DNA of 5,448 nucleotides, from positions 1-5,448 of the forward strand of contig CAYMZB010000005.1 of the NCBI GenBank assembly GCA_964394845.1, written 5' to 3'. Both the position numbers and the translations under genes were made by a program. This DNA comes from CAYMZB01 sp964394845 (GTDB lineage: Bacteria > Patescibacteriota > Microgenomatia > Daviesbacterales > UBA10151). The notes under the pieces were generated by a model. It made no database searches. It was given only the letters and a program-made list of their open reading frames with translations, and was not told the origin of the DNA. Positions 1 to 5,252 of this stretch are shown piece by piece (within the stretch, counting starts at the first letter, position 1; each line of letters begins with the position of its first letter).

Positions 1-1064
1 GCTGGTGTTCCAAGCCTGATACCTGATGGATAAAAAGGAGATGCTGGCTCACCTGGAATAGTATTTTTATTAACTGTAATTCCAGCTTCTTCCAAAGCAT
101 ATTGGGCCTGATAACCCATTCCATATCCATATTTTGTTAAACTCAAAAGTACAAGGTGGGTTTCTGAAACAGTTCCCAACTCTTCTGCTAATACCTTAGC
201 ATTTTTAGCAATCTGGATTCCGTATTTTTTAAATGAAGGTTTTAAAGCTTCTTCCAAACTGATAGCAATAGCTGCTGTCTGGTGATTATGCGGACCACCT
301 TGAATGCCTGGGATAATAGCTCTCTCGATTTTTGATTTTATTTCCGGATCTTTTTTTAAACCTCTTTCAGTTATCAAAATCACAGCCCCCCTTGGACCTC
401 TTAATGTTTTATGCGTGGTGGTCATGATAATATCAACATAAGGCGCTGGTGACTCATGTACTCCACCTATGATCAGTCCTGTGATATGTGAACAATCTGC
501 TACCAAGGTGGCGCCAACCATATCAGCAATTTTTCTAAACTTTTTATAGTCTAATTTAAAAGGATAAGCTGTTGTCCCTACCCAAATTAATTTTGGCTTA
601 TGCTTTTTTGCTAAAGTTTCTAATTCCTCAAAATCTATTTTCCAATCATCTCCAACACTATAATTAACGGCTTTATAAAAAATACTGGAAAAACTTAATT
701 TGGCTCCATGAGTTAAGTGGCCCCCGGAAGATAGACCTAAACCCATCACCACATCATGTGGTTCACAAACAGCCATAGTAATAGCCATGTTTGCCGGAGA
801 TCCGGAATAAGATTGCACTAAGACAGCAGGCACTCCAAACAATTTTTTGGCTAAATCTACTGCATAGCTTTCTATTTCGTCAATAATTTCATTGCCACCG
901 TAATATCTTCTGCCTGGAAAACCTTCTGAGTATTTATTGGTTAGAATAGACCCCATAGCAGCCATGACATTTTCAGAAGTGTAATTCTCGGAAGGAATCA
1001 TCTCTAAGCCATATTTTTGACGATGGGCTTCTTTAGCAATTAATTTAAAAACCTTTGATGCCAT
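1..1064 (-). CDS. glyA: Serine hydroxymethyltransferase, 3' end cut by window edge
   Basis: This is a PLP-dependent, cytosolic enzyme that interconverts serine plus tetrahydrofolate with glycine plus 5,10-methylene-THF, the main source of one-carbon units. I translated it from the ATG at 1064; 354 codons are in the window and the frame runs off the left edge. An in-frame TAA lies four codons upstream of the ATG (1074-1076), so this start is secure. Visible landmarks are SENYTS (25-30), RRYYGGNE with the catalytic Glu59, the GGHLTHG loop (114-120), Asp190 and His193 of the PLP pocket, the Schiff-base lysine in TTTHK (Lys219), GGPHNH (256-261), VNKN (331-334) and SGIRLGTP with carboxylate-binding Arg350. 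The family is about 415-420 residues, so roughly 60 are missing beyond the window. Compared with E. coli GlyA, the segment around residues 297-303 is about nine residues shorter and lacks the usual SGGTDNH stretch. No Shine-Dalgarno precedes the start. The identity is firm. Confidence 0.96.
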   Translation of the reverse strand, partial: MASKVFKLIAKEAHRQKYGLEMIPSENYTSENVMAAMGSILTNKYSEGFPGRRYYGGNEIIDEIESYAVDLAKKLFGVPAVLVQSYSGSPANMAITMAVCEPHDVVMGLGLSSGGHLTHGAKLSFSSIFYKAVNYSVGDDWKIDFEELETLAKKHKPKLIWVGTTAYPFKLDYKKFRKIADMVGATLVADCSHITGLIIGGVHESPAPYVDIIMTTTHKTLRGPRGAVILITERGLKKDPEIKSKIERAIIPGIQGGPHNHQTAAIAISLEEALKPSFKKYGIQIAKNAKVLAEELGTVSETHLVLLSLTKYGYGMGYQAQYALEEAGITVNKNTIPGEPASPFYPSGIRLGTP

Positions 1065-1070
1065 AGGTGT

Positions 1071-1100
1071 AATTTACTTCAGTCAAGAGTCAAGAGTCAA
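1071..1100 (-). promoter_or_regulatory. Possible weak glyA promoter overlapping heptamer repeats
   Basis: On the minus strand a TTGACT hexamer (1100-1095) sits 18 nt from TAAATT (1076-1071), a 4/6 match to the -10 consensus. The -10-like element ends only six bases before the glyA ATG, so transcription would begin at or near the start codon and give a leaderless message. This would fit the absence of a Shine-Dalgarno sequence. TTGACT occurs three times here because of the tandem repeat, so the -35 match may be accidental. This is inference from spacing and consensus only. Confidence 0.22.
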
Positions 1101-1101
1101 G
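1081..1101. repeat. Three tandem copies of heptamer AGTCAAG
   Basis: AGTCAAG occurs three times in perfect tandem at 1081-1087, 1088-1094 and 1095-1101 (CTTGACT on the coding strand of glyA). The array lies 17 nt upstream of the glyA start, and its last base is also the first base of the adjacent palindrome. It could be a microsatellite, a regulator-binding array or a source of repeated -35-like hexamers. No function can be assigned. Confidence 0.85.
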
Positions 1102-1157
1102 ATACAATTAGTTTACTACGATTCGGTTTACACGAACGTAGTTTACATAATTGTATC
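1101..1157. repeat. 57-bp imperfect palindrome in the dnaX-glyA spacer
   Basis: The outer arms GATACAATTA (1101-1110) and TAATTGTATC (1148-1157) are a perfect 10-bp inverted repeat. Inside them, after an unpaired stretch (1111-1115 opposite 1142-1147), CTACG (1116-1120) pairs with CGTAG (1137-1141) and TTCG (1122-1125) pairs with CGAA (1133-1136), with A1121 bulged and a 7-nt loop. The result is a two-part hairpin covering over half of the spacer. Neither orientation has a T-tract after it, so it is not a canonical intrinsic terminator. It may be an RNA processing or stabilising hairpin, a protein-binding site, or a REP/MITE-like repeat copy; the window holds no second copy to decide. Confidence 0.8.
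1111..1146. repeat. GTTTAC repeated three times at 15-bp period
   Basis: GTTTAC is present at 1111-1116, 1126-1131 and 1141-1146, exactly 15 bp apart. The first and third copies lie mostly in the internal loop of the palindrome and the middle copy occupies the apical loop. The regular phasing resembles an iteron or operator array, but no binding protein can be named from sequence. Confidence 0.7.
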
Positions 1158-1163
1158 AAGCAG

Positions 1164-2723
1164 CTAATTTATAGAGTCGGAATTAAATATTTCTGCAGCT
1201 GCCCTTATAATTTCATCATCTGCTGCAACTTCAATATTGGCAATATCTTCTCTTCTGCTAGTACGACCCCCTAAAACAGTTGCCACACAAATAGTCCTAC
1301 CTAAGACATCAGAAAGTACTGACTCCAAAAGATCCCGATTTTTAGGAGCCTCTAGGATCCTTTGATGGAAAGAATATGGAACTTCCATAATAATCTTGGT
1401 ATCTGTACATTCGGCGACAGTAATAGAACGAAGCAGCGCTTCCAAAGAAAAATTGAAAGGCCTGATTGTTTCCAAAACAAAAGTCCATTTTTCTTTAAGT
1501 TTTAGAATATCAGCTGAATTCTCTGCAACCGCTTGGGGTTTTATTTCAGAAATTAATTCCTCTGATTGCAACACATTGGTTTCTTTCATTTCTAACTTAC
1601 TCTCAGAAGTAATTTGCTGAGGGATAAATTCAGGTTTTGAGTTTTCGCTGCATATTTCTACTATTGCTAGTTCTAAAGAAAGAGAAGGTATTGAGGCAAA
1701 TTTTAGTTTCTCCAGGGCATTTTGCAAAAAGTTTAAATTCCTAACTAAATCTTGATTACTAAAACTTTCAGACAATTTAACTAAATCCTGATAAGCACCT
1801 TCTGTTAAATCAATATTTACCAGTTTTTCCCCTAATTCATTCTTGATAAATACTAATTTTCTTAAAAGATCCATTAGCGAGAGAATAAACTCTTTTGTAT
1901 CTACCCCTTCGCTAACTTGTTTTAAAACTATAGATAACGCAGAAGTTGTATCTTTTTTAACAAAAGTTTTAGCTAAATCATAAATAACTTCGGAATTAAT
2001 TGACTTTAAGGATTTTTCTAGTAACTCTGAGGTAATTTTTCCTCCCCCGGAACTGATCTGGTCTAAAAATTTAATCCCGTCTCTAAAAGATCCTTCAGAC
2101 TTTTTAACTAAAACTTTTAAAGCCTCCTCATCAATATCAATTTTTTCTGATATTACAATCTTTTTTAAAGCATCCATTAATTCTGCTGATGAGGCCAGTT
2201 TAAAATCTAACCTTTGGACTCTGGAAAGAATAGTTTGGGGCAATTTTTGAGCATCTGTAGTTGCCAAAATAAACAAAGCATGTTTAGGCGGTTCTTCCAA
2301 AGTCTTTAACAATGCATTAAATGCTTCGGTAGTTAACATATGAATTTCATCGATTATATATATTTTTTTCTTAGCATTAGTTGGAGAAAGTTTAATTTTA
2401 TCCCGCAAAGACCTGATATCTTCTATGCCGCGGTTAGAAGCAGCGTCAATCTCTATTAAATCCAAATTAGATCCATCTGTTATGGAAATACAGGTTGAGC
2501 ATTTATTACAAGGAGATTTACCTGAATTCTCACAGTTAACCATCTTCGCCAGAATCCTGGCTGTAGAGGTTTTACCTGTTCCTCTAGGTCCAACAAAAAG
2601 ATAGGCATGAGATAACCGATTTTCAGTAAAGGCGCCATTAATGATTTTTTTTATATGAGCTTGACCAATTAGCTCGTCCAGATTTTGTGGACGATATTTT
2701 AAGTAATAGGCAACATTAGACAT
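1164..2723 (-). CDS. dnaX: DNA polymerase III subunit tau/gamma (clamp loader ATPase)
   Basis: This 519-residue AAA+ subunit of the clamp loader opens and loads the beta sliding clamp on primed DNA; the tau form also links polymerase to helicase. Domain I carries the N-terminal YRPQNLDELIGQ signature (10-21), Walker A GPRGTGKT (45-52), a four-cysteine zinc site (Cys64, 72, 75, 78), Walker B DEIH (125-128) and sensor-1 ATT (154-156). The arginine-finger motif reads SRV (167-169) where most family members have SRC; Arg168 is kept. Sensor 2 is GSFRD (211-215). Domain III extends to about residue 360, followed by a Glu/Ser/Lys-rich linker (about 360-405) and a C-terminal domain (about 405-500). 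It is shorter than E. coli tau (643) and B. subtilis DnaX (563). The ATG lies inside the end of ybeY (8-nt overlap, in ATGTCTAA), with no Shine-Dalgarno, so translation is probably coupled. The ybaB-recR pair often found after dnaX is absent. Confidence 0.98.
   Translation of the reverse strand: MSNVAYYLKYRPQNLDELIGQAHIKKIINGAFTENRLSHAYLFVGPRGTGKTSTARILAKMVNCENSGKSPCNKCSTCISITDGSNLDLIEIDAASNRGIEDIRSLRDKIKLSPTNAKKKIYIIDEIHMLTTEAFNALLKTLEEPPKHALFILATTDAQKLPQTILSRVQRLDFKLASSAELMDALKKIVISEKIDIDEEALKVLVKKSEGSFRDGIKFLDQISSGGGKITSELLEKSLKSINSEVIYDLAKTFVKKDTTSALSIVLKQVSEGVDTKEFILSLMDLLRKLVFIKNELGEKLVNIDLTEGAYQDLVKLSESFSNQDLVRNLNFLQNALEKLKFASIPSLSLELAIVEICSENSKPEFIPQQITSESKLEMKETNVLQSEELISEIKPQAVAENSADILKLKEKWTFVLETIRPFNFSLEALLRSITVAECTDTKIIMEVPYSFHQRILEAPKNRDLLESVLSDVLGRTICVATVLGGRTSRREDIANIEVAADDEIIRAAAEIFNSDSIN
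2133..2166 (-). other. In-phase A_AAA_AAG heptamer with downstream hairpin in dnaX
   Basis: On the coding strand the heptamer AAAAAAG (2166-2160) is read as A AAA AAG in the zero frame (codons Lys187-Lys188), the same heptamer and phase as the E. coli dnaX frameshift site. Five nt later, AATATCA (2154-2148) and TGATATT (2139-2133) can form a 7-bp stem with an 8-nt loop. A -1 slip would add seven codons and stop, giving a product of about 195 residues, essentially the ATPase domain I alone. The stem has a single G-C pair, there is no upstream SD-like stimulator, and other A-runs occur in the gene, so function is doubtful. Confidence 0.25.
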
Positions 2724-3129
2724 GATGAATACCCAATAGATGATTTACTCCATGTTCAACCAGAGTTCTAATCTCCTCATCTACAGAAATTCCATCAATC
2801 GAAGCATCTTCCAGAGCTTGAGCATAAGAAATAACTATATCTCCCAGTCTTAGCCATTTATCCGGTGATGCTACAAATCCAATTCTAGGCAAATGCTGCA
2901 AACTAGTAATGTTATGGTCTTCCAGGGCAAAAGATAAAACATCTGTTGTAGAATCAATACCTCTATACTTTTTATTGAGCTCGTGCATTTTCCGGTCCCC
3001 AACAATATTTATTCCCAGTTCAACTTTTCCACCGATTCTATTCTTCTGCAAAACAGCAGTAACCGCAGTTTTTATTGCCACCTTATTAATATCATACCTA
3101 GGATCAGAACTTACTATTATATTTATCAT
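2716..3129 (-). CDS. ybeY: Endoribonuclease YbeY, C-terminally short
   Basis: This is a zinc-dependent, UPF0054-family single-strand endoribonuclease involved in 16S rRNA 3'-end maturation and ribosome quality control. The 137-residue protein shows LNKKYRGIDSTTDVLSF (51-67), the GDIVIS strand (96-101) and the metal-binding HGVNHLLGIHH motif, with the three ligands at His126, His130 and His136 (H-x3-H-x5-H). The residue before the third His is His rather than the usual Asp of GYDH. The protein ends one residue after the third ligand, so the C-terminal helix of about 15-20 residues present in most YbeY proteins is missing. The stop falls inside dnaX and no YbeY-like residues follow in frame, so this does not look like a fresh nonsense mutation. 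The start lies 12 nt after the yqeY stop without a Shine-Dalgarno. Placement beside rpsU and yqeY fits a ribosome-maturation role. Confidence 0.94.
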   Translation of the reverse strand: MINIIVSSDPRYDINKVAIKTAVTAVLQKNRIGGKVELGINIVGDRKMHELNKKYRGIDSTTDVLSFALEDHNITSLQHLPRIGFVASPDKWLRLGDIVISYAQALEDASIDGISVDEEIRTLVEHGVNHLLGIHHV

Positions 3130-3141
3130 AGGAATAACTAA

Positions 3142-3582
3142 CTAATGCGTCAGTTTCTCTTTTACCAAAGCACTCACAGTTCCTCCGTCAGCGCTACCTT
3201 TTACCTTACTCATTACCATTCCAATTACCTTACCCATATCAGTTATGGCTGTTGCCCCTACATCATTTATAGACTCTTCGATTATCTTAGTCAATTCCTC
3301 ATTTGAAAGCTGAGTTGGTAAATACTGCTTCAAAATCTCCGCCTCAGCTTCCTCTTTTTTAGCCTGTTCTTCGCGTTGACCAAAACGGAAACCTTCTGCA
3401 GCTTCTTTTCTTTTTTTAACTTCCTGTTGAACAACAGAAACTATATCGCTATCACTAAGTTCCCCGCCTTTATCTATTTCGCTATTTCGAATTTCTGATA
3501 AAAGTAATCTTAAGGTCGAAACCTTAACTTCATCTCTAGCAAGTTGAGCGCTTTTTAAATCCTGTTGTAATTTAACCACCAT
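3142..3582 (-). CDS. yqeY: GatB/YqeY domain protein
   Basis: This 146-residue protein matches the full length of the YqeY family, which resembles the tRNA-binding tail domain of the GatB/GatE amidotransferase subunits; its role as a stand-alone protein is not well established, though tRNA-related work is presumed. Recognisable stretches are STLRLLLSEIRNSEID (22-37), the helical QQEVKKRKEAAEGF region (about 52-65), EEAEAEILKQYLPTQLS (77-93) and the C-terminal DMGKVIGMVMSKVKGSADG segment (115-133) that ends the family signature. It is soluble, highly charged and helix-rich, with no signal peptide. Its ATG lies inside the last codons of rpsU (11-nt overlap) and a weak purine stretch AGAAG precedes it, pointing to translational coupling with bS21. 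The rpsU-yqeY pairing is widely conserved in bacteria, including Firmicutes. Confidence 0.95.
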   Translation of the reverse strand: MVVKLQQDLKSAQLARDEVKVSTLRLLLSEIRNSEIDKGGELSDSDIVSVVQQEVKKRKEAAEGFRFGQREEQAKKEEAEAEILKQYLPTQLSNEELTKIIEESINDVGATAITDMGKVIGMVMSKVKGSADGGTVSALVKEKLTH

Positions 3583-3769
3583 ATCTTCTGGCTCTCATAA
3601 TCTTTCTGCGCTTTTCCGCCAAATACTCCTGACGTCGTTGTGAAGGTTTTTTATAGACTGATCTATCCCTGATTTCCTGAACTAACCCTTCTGCAACAAC
3701 TTTTTTTTGAAATTTTCTGATAACTGAATCTGTTGAATCACCCGGATTTGCTCTAACAATAATTGACAA
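3572..3769 (-). CDS. rpsU: 30S ribosomal protein bS21, TTG start
   Basis: This small, basic protein of the 30S subunit sits by the 16S 3' end and anti-Shine-Dalgarno region and helps translation initiation. The 65 residues follow the family: a short N-terminal strand (SIIVRANPGDS), a helix carrying SVIRKFQKKV (15-24), EIRDRSVYKKPSQRRQEY (32-49) and an Arg/Lys-rich tail ending RRYGG. The start is TTG: an in-frame TAA lies immediately upstream (3770-3772) and no ATG or GTG is available before the conserved region. This weak start codon is backed by the only consensus Shine-Dalgarno in the window. Its 3' end overlaps yqeY. The 29-nt gap from the HIT gene leaves room for its own promoter. Confidence 0.96.
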   Translation of the reverse strand: MSIIVRANPGDSTDSVIRKFQKKVVAEGLVQEIRDRSVYKKPSQRRQEYLAEKRRKIMRARRYGG

Positions 3770-3777
3770 TTAAAAAA

Positions 3778-3789
3778 CACCTCCTTTTT
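3778..3789 (-). promoter_or_regulatory. Consensus Shine-Dalgarno of rpsU
   Basis: The minus strand reads AAAAAGGAGGTG, a near-complete complement of the 16S 3' tail. There are 10 nt between AGGAGG and the TTG start codon, slightly longer than usual. It decides the start of rpsU. None of the other six starts in the window has a comparable element. Confidence 0.9.
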
Positions 3790-3797
3790 CTATTTAT

Positions 3798-3806
3798 ACT
3801 ATACCA
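3798..3806 (-). promoter_or_regulatory. Possible extended -10 promoter for rpsU
   Basis: On the minus strand TGGTATAGT overlaps the end of the HIT gene: an extended TGn followed by a 5/6 match to TATAAT. No convincing -35 hexamer lies upstream, which extended -10 promoters can tolerate. A transcript would begin near 3791 and carry the strong Shine-Dalgarno in a roughly 20-nt leader. It could equally be chance in AT-rich sequence. Confidence 0.3.
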
Positions 3807-4131
3807 TTTTTCGTATATTACCGCCCAGTAGATGAAAGTGAAGATGCGGAATATGCTGTGCCTGACCTCCATTTACTACTATCCGAAAAGCCTCATCAGT
3901 CAAATGATTTTCTAAAACTAATTTGTTTACCGTCTGGTAAACCTCAGTTAGCAATTCACCATGTTCTTTTTTAATATGGCCTATACCAGGAATGTGTATT
4001 TTAGGAACAATCAAAATGTGCGTATCTGCGGACGGGTTAATATCCGGGAAAGCAATTATAGAATCTGACTCGTAAACTATATTTGAAGGGATTTCTCTTT
4101 TTATTATTTTGCAAAAGATACAATCATCCAT
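3799..4131 (-). CDS. HIT-family (HinT/PKCI-like) nucleotide hydrolase
   Basis: This 110-residue histidine-triad protein belongs to a family that hydrolyses purine nucleoside phosphoramidates and aminoacyl-adenylates. The triad is HLHFHLL, His96, His98 and His100, with the last as the expected nucleophile. The N-terminal CIFCKI (Cys4, Cys7), with His46 and a histidine near the triad, is the zinc-site pattern of the HinT branch. FPDINPSADTHILIVPKIHI (28-47) is the conserved nucleotide-binding core and LLGG (101-104) closes the fold. Length matches bacterial HinT. Its ATG immediately follows the tig stop (TAA-ATG, no gap), so the two are very likely co-translated; AGGCGAG upstream is a poor Shine-Dalgarno. 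A HIT gene upstream of rpsU-yqeY is also seen in Firmicutes. The physiological substrate cannot be told from sequence. Confidence 0.95.
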   Translation of the reverse strand: MDDCIFCKIIKREIPSNIVYESDSIIAFPDINPSADTHILIVPKIHIPGIGHIKKEHGELLTEVYQTVNKLVLENHLTDEAFRIVVNGGQAQHIPHLHFHLLGGNIRKMV

Positions 4132-5202
4132 TTACTCGCCTACCATTTTCTTTAGTAAATCTAGAGTCCTGGTCTGTCTTAAAGCATGTCTTAAATGCAG
4201 TCTTGGCTCCTGAGATTCAAACTGCTTCTTTACTCTGGCATCTTGAATTTTATCTACCTCTGCCTGAAGCTCGCTGTCAGTGATATTAACATTTTCTTGT
4301 CTAGCGATTTCTGCTAGCCCTAATTCCATTCTGACATTTTTCTCTGCCTGAGGCTTCCATTCGCTTTTAATTTGCTCTAGAGTTTTATTTTGTCCTTTTA
4401 AGTAATCATCCAAAAGTAAGCCCATATCAGCAACTCTTCTTTGCAAAGAAACAAGCATTCTATTTAATTCATCCTGTATTAAAATCTCTGGTAGCTCAAC
4501 TGTTGTAATCTTTTCTACTTCTTGTAATATCGCTTCCTCATAATCCAGTTCATTGTTGTATGAAACATTGTCACTTAAATCTTTTTTAATTTTTTCTTTC
4601 AAATCAATAAGACTTGTTGCACCCATAGCCTTAGCAAATTCATCATCTGGTGTTTGGACTTGTGTCGCCTGAGGAACACTTTGTACTTGCCCTCCCCCTT
4701 GAAAACTGATAGACCCGGCTTGAGAAGGTTGTGCTACAGGATTTCTTGCTTTCCATCTTTTAAACAAATCATCTATAACTTTCTGTATTTCTTCCTCAGC
4801 CACAGGTTTTGGAGTTGATTTTGTAGTTTTAATTGTTTTATAGTTTCCTATAGTAACTGTCGGCCTATTAGTAATAGTTGCTTTAAATTGCAGCTCGGTA
4901 CCTTTAGCAAATGAGGTTAAGTCATATTTTGGATAATCAATCGGGATAATATCAGTGCCTTTTAAGGCTTCAATCAAGAAATTAGGCATACTAGTCTTGA
5001 AAACCTCATCCTGCAATCTTTGCCCTAGTTGTTGCTCAACCATTGGCAAAGGCGCTGCACCTTTTCTAAACCCGGACAACTCCACCTCAGAAGCCATTTT
5101 TTGCAAAGTAGCATCCCAGGCTGGTTGTAAATCTACCCAAAGCACTTTGATATTTACTTCAACTATAGATTTTGGCTGTTTGATAATATTTTTTGTAATC
5201 AT
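4132..5202 (-). CDS. tig: Trigger factor lacking the PPIase domain
   Basis: This is a ribosome-associated chaperone that binds at the nascent-chain exit. The N-terminal ribosome-binding domain (about 1-120) contains the GFRKG signature (44-48), followed by P51 and the MVEQQLG helix, which contacts uL23. After EEIQKVIDDLFKRW (137-150) a typical trigger factor enters an FKBP-type PPIase domain of about 80-100 residues. Here a Gln/Gly/Ser/Pro-rich linker (about 153-185, including SFQGGGQVQ) takes its place and leads directly to DDEFAKAMGATSLIDLKEKI (186-205), the start of the helical C-terminal chaperone domain. Total length is 356 against 432 in E. coli, which fits the loss. The reading frame is open and the flanking domains are intact, so this is an architecture rather than a broken gene. 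The ATG has no Shine-Dalgarno. It lies 46 nt downstream of proS and abuts the HIT gene. Confidence 0.95.
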   Translation of the reverse strand: MITKNIIKQPKSIVEVNIKVLWVDLQPAWDATLQKMASEVELSGFRKGAAPLPMVEQQLGQRLQDEVFKTSMPNFLIEALKGTDIIPIDYPKYDLTSFAKGTELQFKATITNRPTVTIGNYKTIKTTKSTPKPVAEEEIQKVIDDLFKRWKARNPVAQPSQAGSISFQGGGQVQSVPQATQVQTPDDEFAKAMGATSLIDLKEKIKKDLSDNVSYNNELDYEEAILQEVEKITTVELPEILIQDELNRMLVSLQRRVADMGLLLDDYLKGQNKTLEQIKSEWKPQAEKNVRMELGLAEIARQENVNITDSELQAEVDKIQDARVKKQFESQEPRLHLRHALRQTRTLDLLKKMVGE

Positions 5203-5223
5203 AAATCAGAATGACTATCGAGT

Positions 5224-5252
5224 AATGTAGCAGAAACTGCCTTCAAAATCAA
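5224..5252 (-). promoter_or_regulatory. Possible weak promoter upstream of tig
   Basis: On the minus strand TTGATT (5252-5247), overlapping the proS stop, is separated by 17 nt from TACATT (5229-5224). Each hexamer matches consensus at 4 of 6 positions. It would give a leader of about 15 nt before tig. The spacing is ideal but the hexamers are weak, and tig could simply be read through from proS. A short GCAG-AAA-CTGC hairpin (5230-5240) lies in the spacer and has no T-tract, so it is not a terminator. Confidence 0.22.

Noticed and set aside
1101..1157. Intrinsic terminator after dnaX
   Set aside because: The hairpin is strong, but the sequence following it on either strand (TTGACTC... or AAGCAG...) has no T-tract.
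1396..1620. 74-codon plus-strand ORF inside dnaX
   Set aside because: It is antisense to a clearly conserved coding region, has no recognisable domain and no Shine-Dalgarno; a shadow of the dnaX linker region.
2354..2367. A7 run in dnaX near the Walker B codons as a frameshift or transcription-slippage site
   Set aside because: The run is read AAG AAA AAA ATA, so the heptamer phase is not A_AAA_AAG, and a slip would destroy the ATPase domain.
2909..3145. 78-codon plus-strand ORF opposite ybeY
   Set aside because: It is antisense to conserved YbeY motifs and its hydrophobic, Ser/Phe-rich composition follows from the complement of the real gene.
4083..4283. 66-codon plus-strand ORF across the tig-HIT junction
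   Set aside because: It is antisense to two well-supported genes, with no initiation signal or family resemblance.
4955..5230. 91-codon plus-strand ORF opposite the tig N-terminus
   Set aside because: It is antisense to the conserved ribosome-binding domain of trigger factor; Cys/Ser-rich shadow translation only.
5230..5240. Terminator hairpin between proS and tig
   Set aside because: The stem is only 4 bp with a 3-nt loop and no following T-run.
5249..5251. UGA recoded as glycine
   Set aside because: proS ends at TGA at the expected family length and another in-frame TGA follows three codons on; all genes read normally with the standard bacterial code.
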